A stretch of DNA of 64,000 nt from Tabrizicola caldifontis (GCF_004762095.1 NZ_SIJH01000014.1:62001-126000); one strand, 5' to 3'. Shown: positions 34,694-44,537, numbered from the stretch's first letter. Program-made: numbers and translations. Notes: generated from the sequence alone by a model not told the origin.

Positions 34694-35941
34694 TCAGATC
34701 AGGAATTCTGCCAGCGCCTCGTCGGCGGTGATGTCGCGGAAGGCAAGTCCCGCCGCATCCATCCGGTCGGTGAAATGGCGGAAATTGTTGGCATCCTTGG
34801 TTTCGATCCCGATCAGCACCGACCCGAAGTTGCGTGCCGATTTCTTCAGGTATTCGAACCGGGTGATGTCGTCGTCGGGGCCCAGGAGGTTCAGGAACTC
34901 GCGTAGCGCGCCGGGGCGTTGGGGCATGCGCAGGATGAAGTATTTCTTCAGCCCGGAATAGCGCTGGGCGCGTTCCTTGACTTCGGGCAGGCGCTCGAAG
35001 TCGAAATTTCCGCCCGACGTCACGCAGACAACGGTCTTGCCCCGGATCTCCTCGGCCAGTTCCGGCAGGACGTCGACAGACAGGGCACCGGCAGGTTCCA
35101 GCACGATGCCCTCGACGTTCAGCATTTCCAGCATCGTGACGCAGATGCGGTCTTCGGGGGCCAGATGCACCGCCTCGCGGGGGATCCAGGCAAGATGAGC
35201 GTAGTTGCTGTCGCCGATGCGCGCCACTGCCGCACCGTCAACGAAGCTGTTCACCCGGGGCAACCTGGTCGGGCCGCCCTCCCGCAGGGCGGCGGTCAGG
35301 CTGGCCCCGCCAAGCGGCTCGACGAACCGGAACCGGACCGAAGGCGCCACCTCGCGCATGTAGCGCGTGACACCCGAGGCCAGGCCGCCGCCGCCCACAG
35401 GCAGTATCACGAAATCCGGGGCGCGGCCCAGCTGGTCCAGGATTTCCACTGCCACGGAGGCCTGCCCCTCGATCACGTCGGGGTCATCGAAGGGCGACAG
35501 GAAATGCGCGCCCTGTTCCGCGCAGAAGGCCTGGGCCGCGGCAAGGGTCTGATCGAAGTAGTCACCGGTCAACTCGATGCGCACGTGGCCGCCGCCGAAC
35601 ATACGGGTCTTGTCGATTTTCTGCTGCGGTGTGGTGACCGGCATGAAGATGACGCCTTCCACCCCGAAATGCCGGCAAGCATAGGCAACGCCCTGCGCAT
35701 GGTTTCCCGCACTGGCGCAGACGAACTGGCGCTGCTCGGGCTGGCGGTCGCGCACCTTGCGCATGGCGTTGAAGGCACCGCGGATCTTGTAGCTGCGGAC
35801 CGGCGAAAGATCTTCACGCTTCAGCCAGATGTCGGCGGCGAATCGCTGCGACAGATGGTCATTCCGCTGCAGGGGCGTTTCGGGAAACAGTCCGCGCAGG
35901 GCCTTGGTCGTGCTTCGTGCGGCTTCCGGAAACGCTGACAT
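34694..35941 (-). CDS. ilvA: Threonine ammonia-lyase (threonine dehydratase)
   Basis: The 415-residue product (ATG 35941) has the PLP-lysine motif SYKIRGAFNAM, the ASAGNHAQGVAYAC loop and the GGGGLASGV phosphate-binding loop. A C-terminal ACT-like regulatory domain (KKYFILRMPQRPGALREFL, residues about 330-415) follows. It deaminates threonine to 2-oxobutanoate for isoleucine synthesis, and the ACT domain suggests feedback control. Length fits the single-ACT form common in alphaproteobacteria. Confidence 0.94.
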   Translation of the reverse strand: MSAFPEAARSTTKALRGLFPETPLQRNDHLSQRFAADIWLKREDLSPVRSYKIRGAFNAMRKVRDRQPEQRQFVCASAGNHAQGVAYACRHFGVEGVIFMPVTTPQQKIDKTRMFGGGHVRIELTGDYFDQTLAAAQAFCAEQGAHFLSPFDDPDVIEGQASVAVEILDQLGRAPDFVILPVGGGGLASGVTRYMREVAPSVRFRFVEPLGGASLTAALREGGPTRLPRVNSFVDGAAVARIGDSNYAHLAWIPREAVHLAPEDRICVTMLEMLNVEGIVLEPAGALSVDVLPELAEEIRGKTVVCVTSGGNFDFERLPEVKERAQRYSGLKKYFILRMPQRPGALREFLNLLGPDDDITRFEYLKKSARNFGSVLIGIETKDANNFRHFTDRMDAAGLAFRDITADEALAEFLI

Positions 35942-36048
35942 TGCGCTGCTATACCTTTGGTTTATACAGGTTGCCATATTCTTGCCACGATCGGCGCGTC
36001 GGATCGAAGGCCAATCCCATCATGCCATCCAGACAGGGAGTTCCGGCA

Positions 36049-36939
36049 ATGCGCAAGATGCAACTGACCACGGTGCTTGCGGCATCGCTTCTGATGTTTT
36101 CGCCGGCGGTTCCGGTTTTCGACCTGGATGCCGCAGGCGCTGCCCATGCCAAGGGCAATGGCAACGGCAATGGCAACGGCGGCGGGAACGGCAAGTCGGA
36201 GTCCAAGAAATCCGAGTCGAAGTCGGCCGAGAAGTCGAAGGGCAACTCTGACAAGTCGGCCAAATCCGCGGCGACGAAGAAGCCCAAGCCCGCCGCGGCA
36301 GAGGGGGCCAAGGCCGCCAAGGGCAAGCCAGTGAAGAACGGCGAACTTGCCCCGAACGAACTGGGCAAGATGAACGGCGCGATGAATGCCAACATCAACG
36401 CGGTCCTTGCTCATATCCGCAACGGCCAGACGACGAAGGGCCCGGTGGGGCTGCTGGCCGGTCTGGCGGTGGCGGACACTTCAGCTGCTGCGGCGGCAGA
36501 CAGGGCAGCCGAACTGGAGGCCCGTGCAGACAGCTTCGACGCCCTTCAGACAAAGGTCGAGGAAGCCGGGTTTGCATCCGTCGATGAATACCTGCAGGCC
36601 AAGGCTGACGGCACGCTGACCGAAGAACAGCTGGCGCTGTCGGGGGACATCGACTCGCTGATCGGCGATGTTGGCGGCACCGACGAAACCGGGCTGCAGC
36701 TCGCCGAGAGCCGCCCCTCGGACGATGACATCCAGGCTGCCCGTGACGCCGCTGCGGCTGCGGCCGAGACGGTGATCGCGGCAGAACAGGCAATACTCGA
36801 TGCCTGGAACAAGGACGGCGATGCCGTTGCCCTGCTGACAGCACTGCGCAACAAGCTGGCGCCGCACCAGGCCGCGATCGATGCCGCCGTTGCGCAGACT
36901 TCAGCGCCCGATGAAACGGCGGCCGTGGAGCCGGAATAG
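36049..36939 (+). CDS. Secreted low-complexity Gly/Asn-Lys-rich protein of unknown function
   Basis: ATG 36049 follows GGGAG. The 296-residue product has a signal peptide (MRKMQLTTVLAASLLMF), then a GNGNGNGNGGGNG run and a Lys/Ser/Ala-rich stretch (residues about 48-97). A folded helical region follows with NELGKMNGAMNANINAVLAHI, the VEEAGFASVDEYLQAKADG segment, and a C-terminal Ala-rich coiled-coil candidate ending VEPE. The basic, glycine-rich N-terminus could bind nucleic acid or polyanions outside the cell; that is speculative. It has no recognised domain and stands alone upstream of argG. Confidence 0.72.
   Translation: MRKMQLTTVLAASLLMFSPAVPVFDLDAAGAAHAKGNGNGNGNGGGNGKSESKKSESKSAEKSKGNSDKSAKSAATKKPKPAAAEGAKAAKGKPVKNGELAPNELGKMNGAMNANINAVLAHIRNGQTTKGPVGLLAGLAVADTSAAAAADRAAELEARADSFDALQTKVEEAGFASVDEYLQAKADGTLTEEQLALSGDIDSLIGDVGGTDETGLQLAESRPSDDDIQAARDAAAAAAETVIAAEQAILDAWNKDGDAVALLTALRNKLAPHQAAIDAAVAQTSAPDETAAVEPE
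36154..36177 (+). repeat. Short 12-bp direct repeat encoding Gly-Asn
   Basis: The unit GGCAATGGCAAC occurs twice in tandem (36154-36165, 36166-36177), followed by degenerate GGC/AAC copies. It encodes the alternating Gly-Asn run of the secreted protein. Confidence 0.75.
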
Positions 36940-37072
36940 GAATCGGTCATCATCGTGAAGTGACCCGCCAGATTCCGTTCCTTTCCGGGAAGCGCGTGCC
37001 GCGGCATCGGGGCGCGCGCCCTGCTTTTCACGGCATTGCCCGGCCTGCCGACCTGGCCATTCTTGCCCTTGC

Positions 37073-37105
37073 CCCGGTTTCGCTTTAAGCGCCAGCGAAA
37101 CCGGG
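37073..37105 (+). promoter_or_regulatory. Perfect 12-bp inverted repeat in the argG leader
   Basis: CCCGGTTTCGCT (37073-37084) and AGCGAAACCGGG (37094-37105) form an exact 12-bp stem with a 9-base loop, ending about two bases before the GGAG ribosome-binding site (37108-37111) and 13 bases before the argG ATG. There is no T-run, so it is not a classic terminator. It could be an operator or an RNA structure modulating argG translation. Confidence 0.6.
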
Positions 37106-37118
37106 ACGGAGTGCATCC

Positions 37119-38348
37119 ATGCAGAAGCCGAAGAAAGTTGTCCTCGCCTATTCGGGCGGGCTTGATACCTCGATCATCCTGAAATGGCTTCAGACGGAAT
37201 ACGGCTGCGAGGTCGTGACCTTCACGGCCGATCTGGGCCAGGGCGAGGAACTGGAACCGGCGCGGCAGAAGGCGCTGCTGCTGGGGATCAAGCCCGAGAA
37301 CATCCACATCGTCGATGTGCGCGAGGAATTCGTGCGCGACTTCGTGTTCCCGATGTTCCGGGCCAACGCGCTGTATGAAGGGCTGTATCTTCTGGGCACC
37401 TCGATCGCCCGGCCACTGATCAGCCAGCATCTGGTGCGCATCGCCCATGAAACCGGGGCCGATGCGATTGCGCATGGCGCAACGGGCAAGGGCAACGATC
37501 AGGTGCGGTTCGAACTATCGGCCGCGGCACTGGACCCGGCGCTCAAGGTGATCGCGCCCTGGCGGCTGTGGGATCTGACCAGCCGGACGAAACTTCTTGA
37601 ATTCGCCGAGGCGAACCAGATCCCGATTGCCAAGGACAAACGGGGCGAGGCACCGTTCAGCGTCGATGCGAACCTGCTGCACACCTCTTCGGAGGGCCGG
37701 GTGCTGGAGAACCCGGCCGAGGAATTCCCCAACTACGTGCTTCAGCGGGTCGTGCCCGTGGAAGAGGCCCCCGATGCGCCCGAAATGGTGGAGATCACAT
37801 TCGAGAAGGGCGATGCCGTTGCGATAAACGGCGAGGCGATGAGTCCGGCCACCATCCTTGCCCGGCTGAACGAACTGGGCGGCAAGCATGGCGTGGGCGT
37901 TCTGGATCTGGTGGAGAACCGGTTCGTCGGCATGAAGAGCCGCGGGGTCTATGAAACCCCCGGCGGCACGATCCTGCTGGAGGCGCACCGGGGAATCGAG
38001 CAGATCACCCTGGATTCGGGCGCCGGCCACCTGAAGGATTCGATCATGCCGCGCTATGCAGAGCTGATCTACAACGGCTTCTGGTTCAGCCCCGAACGCG
38101 AGGCACTGCAAGCCCTGATCGACAAGACCCAGGAACATGTTACCGGGACGGTGCGCGTCAAGCTTTACAAGGGGTCTGCCCGGACGGTGGCGCGCTGGTC
38201 GGATCATTCGCTTTACAGTGAAAAGCACGTCACCTTCGAGGAAGATGCCGGCGCCTACGACCAGAAGGATGCCGAAGGTTTCATTCGGCTGAACGCACTG
38301 CGGTTGAAACTGATTGCAACCCGCAACGCGCGCGTGGCGAAGAAGTAG
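37119..38348 (+). CDS. argG: Argininosuccinate synthase
   Basis: The 409-residue enzyme joins citrulline and aspartate with ATP to give argininosuccinate in arginine synthesis. Signature elements are [15 protein letters not shown] (PP-loop), the [13 protein letters not shown] segment, and the C-terminal [12 protein letters not shown] motif. A GGAG ribosome-binding site lies eight bases upstream, next to a strong inverted repeat. It is monocistronic here, with a hairpin downstream. Confidence 0.98.
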   Translation: MQKPKKVVLAYSGGLDTSIILKWLQTEYGCEVVTFTADLGQGEELEPARQKALLLGIKPENIHIVDVREEFVRDFVFPMFRANALYEGLYLLGTSIARPLISQHLVRIAHETGADAIAHGATGKGNDQVRFELSAAALDPALKVIAPWRLWDLTSRTKLLEFAEANQIPIAKDKRGEAPFSVDANLLHTSSEGRVLENPAEEFPNYVLQRVVPVEEAPDAPEMVEITFEKGDAVAINGEAMSPATILARLNELGGKHGVGVLDLVENRFVGMKSRGVYETPGGTILLEAHRGIEQITLDSGAGHLKDSIMPRYAELIYNGFWFSPEREALQALIDKTQEHVTGTVRVKLYKGSARTVARWSDHSLYSEKHVTFEEDAGAYDQKDAEGFIRLNALRLKLIATRNARVAKK

Positions 38349-38362
38349 GCATAACCATCGGT

Positions 38363-38388
38363 CCGGGCCCCTTTTCTGGCGGGCCCGG
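38363..38388 (+). terminator. Hairpin downstream of argG
   Basis: CCGGGCCC (38363-38370) and GGGCCCGG (38381-38388) form a perfect 8-bp stem, 15 bases after the argG stop. No T-tract follows, so termination efficiency is uncertain. Confidence 0.45.
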
Positions 38389-38549
38389 TCGTCCCGCGGC
38401 GGCAATCCCTGCGTCCGGTGTTCGGGGCAGGGGCGTGTCGCAATGCGGCAGTCTTCAGGAAAGCAAGGCATCCCGTGAGCGGAAAGCCCTGGGCACAGAC
38501 ATGTCATGCCCGTGATGGCCAAAGCCTTTTCACCGTCGATGTCTGGAAG

Positions 38550-38625
38550 TGGTGAGCCGGACAGGATTCGAACCTGTGACCCGCTGATTAAAAGTCAGCT
38601 GCTCTACCAACTGAGCTACCGGCCC
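38550..38625 (-). tRNA. tRNA-Lys (anticodon TTT)
   Basis: On the minus strand a complete 76-base tRNA is readable: acceptor GGGCCGG paired with CCGGCTC, D-arm AGCTCAGTTGGTAGAGC, anticodon loop CTTTTAA flanked by CTGA/TCAG stem halves, and the T-loop GGTTCGAATCC. The discriminator A and CCA end are encoded (38550-38552). TTT identifies lysine. It lies alone between argG and dapF. Confidence 0.97.
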
Positions 38626-38636
38626 CACGAGGCGGC

Positions 38637-38665
38637 TGATTAGTCAGGCCCGCTCACAGGGTCAA
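38637..38665 (-). promoter_or_regulatory. Candidate promoter for tRNA-Lys
   Basis: On the minus strand TTGACC (38665-38660) and TAATCA (38642-38637) are separated by exactly 17 bases. The -10 element lies 11 bases upstream of the tRNA 5' end. Confidence 0.55.
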
Positions 38666-38721
38666 GGGCAAAAACGTGCTGTGTCTTTCAAAAGGTTCTC
38701 TGCGGGCGTATATGCCGGGGC

Positions 38722-39561
38722 ATGAAGGATACAAACAGCCAGACCGGCCTGCCGTTCATGAAGATGCACGGCGCAGGCAACGACTTCGTGGTGATCGACT
38801 CGCGCGGGCGCGCGACGGTCATGACGGCTGGCCTGGCAAGAGCCGTGGGTGACCGGAACCGTGGCGTGGGGTTCGATCAGCTGGTCGAGATCACCGATGC
38901 ACCGGGCGCCGATTTCGGGTTGGTGTTCTGGAACAGTGACGGCAGTCAGGCGGGGGCCTGCGGCAATGCCACGCGCTGCGTGTCGGACCATGTGATGCGG
39001 GGGCGGGGGATAGATCGGGTGACCCTGACCACCGCGCGCGGCGCGCTGCGGGCCGAACGGGCGGCGGATGGGCGCGTCTGGGTGAACATGGGGCAGCCGC
39101 AGCTGGACTGGCAGGCGATTCCCCTGGCGCAGAAGGTTGACCACCTGCATCTGCCATTGGCCGGCGATCCTGTGGCCGTGGGAATGGGCAACCCTCACTG
39201 CGTGCATTTCGTTCCGGATGCTGAAGCGGTGGACCTTGCCGCGCTCGGCCCGAAGATCGAGCATGATCCGCTTTTCCCGCAGCGAACCAATGTGGAATTC
39301 GCCACTCTGCTTTCGCCATGCCGCATGCGCATGCGCGTTTGGGAACGGGGTACTGGCATTACCCTTGCGTGCGGATCGGGTGCCTGTGCCACGGCGGTCG
39401 CGGCACATCTGCGCGGCATCAGCGGGCCACGTCTGGTGCTGGAGGTCGATGGCGGCACGCTCGAGGTTGACTGGCGCGATGATGGCGTCTGGCTGACCGG
39501 GCCGGTGGCGCGGGTTTTCGACGGGGTGCTTCTGCCCGAATTCCTGGCAGCCGTCGCATGA
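38722..39561 (+). CDS. dapF: Diaminopimelate epimerase
   Basis: The 279-residue enzyme converts LL- to meso-diaminopimelate for lysine and peptidoglycan. The N-terminal [13 protein letters not shown] motif and both catalytic cysteines are present, in [11 protein letters not shown] and [12 protein letters not shown]. The two symmetric halves are intact. The 3' end overlaps mtaB by ATGA, giving a coupled pair seen widely in alphaproteobacteria. Confidence 0.97.
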   Translation: MKDTNSQTGLPFMKMHGAGNDFVVIDSRGRATVMTAGLARAVGDRNRGVGFDQLVEITDAPGADFGLVFWNSDGSQAGACGNATRCVSDHVMRGRGIDRVTLTTARGALRAERAADGRVWVNMGQPQLDWQAIPLAQKVDHLHLPLAGDPVAVGMGNPHCVHFVPDAEAVDLAALGPKIEHDPLFPQRTNVEFATLLSPCRMRMRVWERGTGITLACGSGACATAVAAHLRGISGPRLVLEVDGGTLEVDWRDDGVWLTGPVARVFDGVLLPEFLAAVA

Positions 39562-40829
39562 ACGCGCCCGCACATCCCGTGCAAGCGCCGGTCTTTGCCA
39601 CGCTTGGTTGCCGGCTGAACGCCTACGAGACCGAGGCGATGAAGGAACTGGCCGCAGCGGCGGGCCTGTCGGATGCGGTGATCGTGAACACCTGCGCCGT
39701 CACCGCCGAGGCGGTGCGCAAGGCCCGGCAGGAGATCCGGCGCCTGGCGCGGGAAAACCCAGGCGCGCCAATCATCGTGACGGGCTGCGCCGCGCAGACC
39801 GAGCCCGAGACCTTCGCCGCCATGCCCGAGGTGACCCGCGTCGTTGGCAACCACGAGAAGATGCAGGCCGCGACCTGGAAGGCCATCGCTGCGCCGGACC
39901 TGATCGGCACGACCGAGAAGGTGCAGGTCGATGACATCATGTCGGTGCGCGAGACGGCCGGGCATCTGATCGACGGCTTTGGTCGGCATCGGGCCTATGT
40001 GCAGGTGCAGAACGGCTGCGACCACCGCTGCACCTTCTGCATCATTCCCTATGGCCGGGGCAATTCGCGCTCGGTCCCGGCGGGGGTGGTGGTCGAGCAG
40101 ATCAGCCGGCTGGTGGACCGCGGTTTCAACGAGGTGGTGCTGAGCGGGGTGGACCTGACCTCCTGGGGCGCCGACCTGCCCGGCCAGCCGCGGCTGGGCG
40201 ATCTGGTGCGGCGGATCCTGAAGCTGACCCCGATCCCGCGCTTGCGGATCAGCTCGATCGATTCCATCGAGGCCGACCCTGCGCTGATGGAAGCGATCGC
40301 GACCGAGCCTCGGCTGATGCCGCACCTGCACCTTTCATTGCAGGCCGGCGACGACCTGATCCTGAAGCGGATGAAGCGGAGGCACCTGCGCGACGACGCC
40401 ATCCGCTTCTGCGAGGAGGCGCGACGGCTGCGGCCCGATATCGTCTTCGGGGCTGATATCATCGCAGGTTTCCCGACCGAGACCGAGGCGATGTTCCAGC
40501 GCAGTCTGGATCTGGTGATCGACTGCGGCCTGACCTTCCTGCATGTCTTTCCCTTCTCGCCTCGCAAGGGCACCCCTGCCGCGCGGATGCCGCAGGTGAA
40601 GGGGCCCGAGATCAGGGACCGTGCGGCACGGCTGCGGGCGCTGGGCGACCGGGTTCTGATGCAGCACCTTCAGGCGCAGGTCGGCCGGACGCACCGGGTG
40701 CTGACCGAAGGTCAGCGCATCGGCCGGACGGAACAGTTCGCCGAAGTCGTTTTTTCCGCCGATCAGCCCGAGGGCGCGATTCTTGACCTTTCCATCCGGG
40801 GCCAGGACGGCGCCCGGCTGCTGGCCTGA
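39558..40829 (+). CDS. mtaB: tRNA t6A37 methylthiotransferase MtaB-like
   Basis: The 423-residue product is a methylthiotransferase. The UPF0004 domain has three conserved Cys (LGCRLN, NTCAVT, TGCAAQ), the radical-SAM domain has CxxxCxxC in [11 protein letters not shown], and a C-terminal TRAM-type segment is present. MtaB adds the methylthio group of ms2t6A37 in tRNAs decoding ANN codons. The dapF-mtaB overlap is conserved; the assignment over MiaB rests on the short [11 protein letters not shown] neighbourhood and overall length. Two iron-sulfur clusters are expected. Confidence 0.9.
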   Translation: MNAPAHPVQAPVFATLGCRLNAYETEAMKELAAAAGLSDAVIVNTCAVTAEAVRKARQEIRRLARENPGAPIIVTGCAAQTEPETFAAMPEVTRVVGNHEKMQAATWKAIAAPDLIGTTEKVQVDDIMSVRETAGHLIDGFGRHRAYVQVQNGCDHRCTFCIIPYGRGNSRSVPAGVVVEQISRLVDRGFNEVVLSGVDLTSWGADLPGQPRLGDLVRRILKLTPIPRLRISSIDSIEADPALMEAIATEPRLMPHLHLSLQAGDDLILKRMKRRHLRDDAIRFCEEARRLRPDIVFGADIIAGFPTETEAMFQRSLDLVIDCGLTFLHVFPFSPRKGTPAARMPQVKGPEIRDRAARLRALGDRVLMQHLQAQVGRTHRVLTEGQRIGRTEQFAEVVFSADQPEGAILDLSIRGQDGARLLA

Positions 40830-40938
40830 TCGCGCTGCCCTGTCGCAAACGCCCGGCGATGGCGGGAAACCGAGATCGACAGGGCCGGCCGAATCGTCAT
40901 GATCGGGCGGGGCAGATGCCTTGTGAGGACCGGCAGCC

Positions 40939-42198
40939 GTGACCGATGAGGACCGCGCTTTCCTGACCGCCTTGTTCCGCTCTGCGGTGGCGGCGGCCGA
41001 CCCGGAACGGGCACTGGCCGCACATCTGCCCGCCCGGCCTCGGGGCCGCACGGTCGTCGTCGGCGCGGGCAAGGGGGCGGCGCAGCTGGCGGCGGCCTTC
41101 GAGCGGCTCTGGGACGGGCCGCTGGGGGGCGTGGTTGTCACCCGATACGGCTACGGCTGCCCGACGCGCAGCATTCGCGTGATGGAGGCAGCGCATCCCG
41201 TGCCCGATCCGGCGGGACTTGCGGCCTCGGCGGCGCTGTTCGACGCAGTTCGTGGCCTTGGCCCAGATGATCTGGTAGTGGCGCTGGTCTGCGGCGGCGG
41301 TTCGGCCCTGCTGCCCTGTCCGCCGGGCAACCTGACGCTGGAGGACGAGGTGGCGCTGAACCGGGCGTTGCTGGCCTCGGGGGCGCCGATCTCGGTGATG
41401 AATGCGATCCGCAAGCAGGTGTCGGGCATCAAGGGCGGGCGGCTGGCGGCGGCCTGCCATCCGGCGCGGGTGGTCACTCTGGTGGTTTCGGACGTGCCGG
41501 GTGATGATCCGGCCCAGGTTGCCAGCGGACCGACCGTGCCCGATGCGACGACACGGGAGCAGGCCCGGGCGCTGGTTGCCAGCTGGCGGATCGACCTGCC
41601 GCCGCGGGTGGCTGGCTGGCTGGCCGGAGACGCAGAGCCCGCGCCCCTGCCGGATGATCCGGTCTTTGCCCGCAATGAGGTGCATGTCATCGCCTCGGCC
41701 CGGCTGTCGCTTGAGGCCGCCGCGCAACGGGCCCTGGCGATGGGTGTTCCGGCCGTGATCCTGTCGGACGCCATCGAGGGCGAGGCGCGTGATGTGGGCC
41801 GGGTTCATGGCGCGATCGCCCGCGAGGTGGCGGCCCGCAACCGCCCCTTTCCGCGCCCCGTGGCGATCCTGTCGGGCGGAGAGACGACGGTAACCTTGCG
41901 CGGCAGTGGAAAAGGCGGGCGGAACAGCGAATTCCTGCTGGCCCTGGCGCTGGCGGCGGAAGGGGTGCCCCTTGCGGCACTGGCTGCGGATACCGACGGT
42001 ATCGACGGGTCCGAGGACAACGCAGGCGCCTTTGCCACCGGCGCCAGCGCAGCGCGGCTGCGGGCTCTGGGGCATGACCCTGCTGCGCTTCTGGCTGCCA
42101 ATGACGCCTACACTGCCTTTGCGGTCCTGGGCGACCTGTTCGTTCCCGGCCCCACCGGCACGAACGTCAACGATTTCCGCGCGATCCTCTTGCGCTAA
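40939..42198 (+). CDS. Glycerate 2-kinase (DUF4147/MOFRL family)
   Basis: The GTG start at 40939 gives 419 residues. The N-terminal DUF4147 part has [15 protein letters not shown] and [13 protein letters not shown]. The C-terminal MOFRL domain has [29 protein letters not shown] and [16 protein letters not shown]. These enzymes phosphorylate D-glycerate, usually to 2-phosphoglycerate; old annotations call them hydroxypyruvate reductase (TtuD). It lies just before the creatinase gene. A link through sarcosine-glycine-serine-hydroxypyruvate is possible but inferred. Confidence 0.9.
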   Translation: MTDEDRAFLTALFRSAVAAADPERALAAHLPARPRGRTVVVGAGKGAAQLAAAFERLWDGPLGGVVVTRYGYGCPTRSIRVMEAAHPVPDPAGLAASAALFDAVRGLGPDDLVVALVCGGGSALLPCPPGNLTLEDEVALNRALLASGAPISVMNAIRKQVSGIKGGRLAAACHPARVVTLVVSDVPGDDPAQVASGPTVPDATTREQARALVASWRIDLPPRVAGWLAGDAEPAPLPDDPVFARNEVHVIASARLSLEAAAQRALAMGVPAVILSDAIEGEARDVGRVHGAIAREVAARNRPFPRPVAILSGGETTVTLRGSGKGGRNSEFLLALALAAEGVPLAALAADTDGIDGSEDNAGAFATGASAARLRALGHDPAALLAANDAYTAFAVLGDLFVPGPTGTNVNDFRAILLR

Positions 42199-42329
42199 TG
42201 GCGCGGCCATCTGCTGTCGGCTGACGGCTGGACCGGCGCAAATAGCAGGATTTCCATAACAAATTTCTGGCTGCTTCCCTGGGGCAGTAATGTCCGGCCA
42301 GCGCCTTCGAACAGGGAAAGGATCACGCG

Positions 42330-43544
42330 ATGACCGACGACATGCTGCATGTCATGGAATGGCACAATGGGGAGAAGGACTATTCACCCTTCTCCGACGC
42401 CGAAATGAAGCGCCGTCAGGATGACGTGCGCGGCTGGATGGCCGCGAACAACGTCGATGCGGCGCTTTTCACCAGCTATCACTGCATCAACTACTATTCC
42501 GGCTGGCTTTACTGCTACTTCGGCCGGAAATACGGCATGGTGATCACCCAGGATGCAGCGACCACCATCTCGGCCGGGATCGACGGCGGCCAGCCCTGGC
42601 GCCGGACCTTCGGCAACAACATCACCTACACCGACTGGCGGCGCGACAACTACTACCGGGCAGTCCGGCAGCTGACGCCGGGCGTCAAGCGGCTGGGGAT
42701 CGAGTTCGACCATGTCAGCCTTGATTTCCGCAATGCGCTGGAGGCGGCGCTGCCGGGGGTGGAGTTCGTCGATGTGTCCCAGCCCTCGATGTGGATGCGC
42801 ACCATCAAGTCGGCCGAGGAGCAGAAGCTGATCCGGACTGGCGCACGGATCGCCGACGTGGGCGGCTGGGCCGTGGCCAAGGCCGTCAAGGCGGGCGTGC
42901 CGGAACATGAGGTCGCCATCGCCGGGACCAGTGCGATGATCCGCGAGATCGCAAGTTCCTTCCCCTTCGTGGAACTGATGGACACCTGGACCTGGTTCCA
43001 GTCGGGCATCAACACCGATGGTGCGCACAACCCGGTGACGAACAAGAAGGTCAAGTCGGGCGAGATCCTGTCGCTCAACACCTTCCCGATGATCTTCGGC
43101 TACTACACCGCGCTGGAGCGGACGCTCTTCTGCGACCATTGCGACGACGCGAGCCTCGACATCTGGGAGAAGAACGTCGCCGTGCACCGCCGGGGCCTGG
43201 AGCTCATCAAGCCCGGCGCCAAGTGCAACGAGATCGCGCTGGAACTGAACGACATGTACCGCCAGTGGGATCTCCTGAAATACCGCAGCTTCGGCTACGG
43301 CCATTCCTTCGGCGTCCTTTCGCACTACTACGGCCGCGAGGCCGGGGTGGAACTGCGCGAGGACATCGAGACGGAACTGAAGCCCGGCATGGTGGTGTCG
43401 ATGGAGCCGATGGTCATGCTGCCGGAAGGCACGCCAGGGGCAGGCGGCTACCGCGAACACGACATCCTGATCGTGACCGAGACGGGCGCCGAGAACATCA
43501 CCGGCTTCCCCTTCGGACCGGAACACAACATCATCAAGAACTGA
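42330..43544 (+). CDS. Creatinase (creatine amidinohydrolase, M24 fold)
   Basis: This 404-residue protein reads like the Pseudomonas creatinase across its length. Matching blocks include FTSYHCINYYSGWLYC, IDGGQPWRR, TDWRRDNY, MDTWTWFQSGINTDGAHNPVT with the catalytic His233, FGYGHSFGVLSHYYGREAG, and the ending GFPFGPEHNIIKN. Creatinase hydrolyses creatine to sarcosine and urea without a metal, unlike M24 peptidases, using the same pita-bread fold. It sits next to creatininase on the opposite strand. A hairpin plus TTTT follows the stop. Other M24 proteins are less likely given this match. Confidence 0.95.
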   Translation: MTDDMLHVMEWHNGEKDYSPFSDAEMKRRQDDVRGWMAANNVDAALFTSYHCINYYSGWLYCYFGRKYGMVITQDAATTISAGIDGGQPWRRTFGNNITYTDWRRDNYYRAVRQLTPGVKRLGIEFDHVSLDFRNALEAALPGVEFVDVSQPSMWMRTIKSAEEQKLIRTGARIADVGGWAVAKAVKAGVPEHEVAIAGTSAMIREIASSFPFVELMDTWTWFQSGINTDGAHNPVTNKKVKSGEILSLNTFPMIFGYYTALERTLFCDHCDDASLDIWEKNVAVHRRGLELIKPGAKCNEIALELNDMYRQWDLLKYRSFGYGHSFGVLSHYYGREAGVELREDIETELKPGMVVSMEPMVMLPEGTPGAGGYREHDILIVTETGAENITGFPFGPEHNIIKN

Positions 43545-43567
43545 TCCCCCATCGGGACAGCGCGACA

Positions 43568-43592
43568 GGGGCCGGGTCATCCGGCCCCTTTT
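43568..43592 (+). terminator. Rho-independent terminator of creatinase
   Basis: GGGGCCGG (43568-43575), loop GTCAT, CCGGCCCC (43581-43588), then TTTTGCTT. It lies 24 bases after the creatinase stop. Confidence 0.85.
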
Positions 43593-43613
43593 GCTTGCAC
43601 CCCGCGACCGGTC

Positions 43614-43638
43614 AAAGAAAAAGGGGGCCGAAGCCCCC
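43614..43638 (-). terminator. Rho-independent terminator of creatininase with UUCG loop
   Basis: On the minus strand GGGGGC, loop TTCG, GCCCCC, then TTTTTCTTT. The stem arms are 43623-43628 and 43633-43638. It lies 23 bases after the creatininase stop. The UUCG tetraloop is unusually stable. Confidence 0.87.
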
Positions 43639-43661
43639 CAGGTCACCAGGAAGAAGCTTGC

Positions 43662-44438
43662 TCAGCCGAACTCGGCCCGCAGCGCGCCGACGATGCCCGC
43701 CGTGCAGACCTCAAGCAGGATGTGCCCCTTTTCGACCGAGGCGTCCTTCGGCGAGGACAGCGTGCCCGAAGGGGGCGTCCATTCCGGCTTGACCGGGTAG
43801 ACGTCATAGGGCGGGAAGGTCGCGGGCGCATGATCCACCGCGCGGTCGAGATGGACGTGTTCGGGATGCAGCGCCAGCATCAGCGATGTCTCCAGCACGC
43901 CGCCGTGTTCCACGTCCCAGCCGGGGAAGCCGCCAGGATACAGTCTGGCGATGGCCTCCTTGTGGACGAAATCCCAGTAGGACAGCACCACGATTTTCAT
44001 GTCGGTGATCCCGTCCCAGCGCAGTTCGCGCAGGGCAAGGTCGATGCCTTCGACGATGAACCAGGAATTCTCGAAATGGCCGTTCACAAGGCAGATCCTG
44101 CGCACGCCGTGGCGGGCGAATTCCTTGATCACGTCCTTCAGTGCCGCGACCAGCGTGGCACCGTCCAGGCTGGTCGTGCCCGGCAGGTGGTTCCCGCCAC
44201 CCGATTTCTGGTGCGACTTGTAGCCATAGGTGAAGGGCGGCGCGACGAGGGCTCCGATTTCAAGCGCAACACGGCGGGCGAATTCGGTGGGCAGAAGCAC
44301 GTCCACATGCAAGGGCATGTGGTGGCCGTGCTGTTCCATCGACCCGATCGGAATCAGGATCGGTGTCTGCCCGCCCTTCACGGCGGCGGCGTAGTCGGGC
44401 CAGGTCAGCTCCGAGGCGAAGGCGGTCGTGTGTTTCAT
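43662..44438 (-). CDS. crnA: Creatininase (creatinine amidohydrolase)
   Basis: The 258-residue product matches Pseudomonas creatininase: PIGSMEQHGHHMPLHVDVLLP with metal ligands Glu35, His37 and Asp46, YGYKSHQKSGGGNHLPGTTSLDGATL, LVNGHFENSWFIVEGIDLALREL with His121 and Glu123, and YWDFV.. WDVEHGGVLETSLML. The enzyme interconverts creatinine and creatine and is normally a Zn/Mn hexamer. ATG 44438 starts the conserved domain. It is divergent from a LysR gene. With creatinase it completes creatinine to sarcosine plus urea. Confidence 0.95.
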   Translation of the reverse strand: MKHTTAFASELTWPDYAAAVKGGQTPILIPIGSMEQHGHHMPLHVDVLLPTEFARRVALEIGALVAPPFTYGYKSHQKSGGGNHLPGTTSLDGATLVAALKDVIKEFARHGVRRICLVNGHFENSWFIVEGIDLALRELRWDGITDMKIVVLSYWDFVHKEAIARLYPGGFPGWDVEHGGVLETSLMLALHPEHVHLDRAVDHAPATFPPYDVYPVKPEWTPPSGTLSSPKDASVEKGHILLEVCTAGIVGALRAEFG

Positions 44439-44441
44439 GGT

Positions 44442-44506
44442 GGCCAAAATCTGCAAGGGTGATGGCGAAAATCTACGTTGCCGGAGGTGCATAAGGAAAA
44501 TAGATT
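44442..44506. promoter_or_regulatory. Repeat motifs in the divergent creatininase/LysR control region
   Basis: The 99 bases between starts hold a direct repeat GGC-N-AAAATCT at 44442-44452 and 44464-44474, 22 bases apart (two helical turns), and an inverted pair AATCTA/TAGATT with the second arm at 44501-44506. These are candidate binding sites for the neighbouring LysR protein; no consensus was tested. Confidence 0.4.
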
Positions 44507-44537
44507 GCCCCAATGCTTCCATTGGCGGGGCAAATCC

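Noticed and set aside
38363-38388. argG hairpin as a confident terminator
   Set aside because: The stem is perfect but lacks a T-run, so it is listed only at low confidence.
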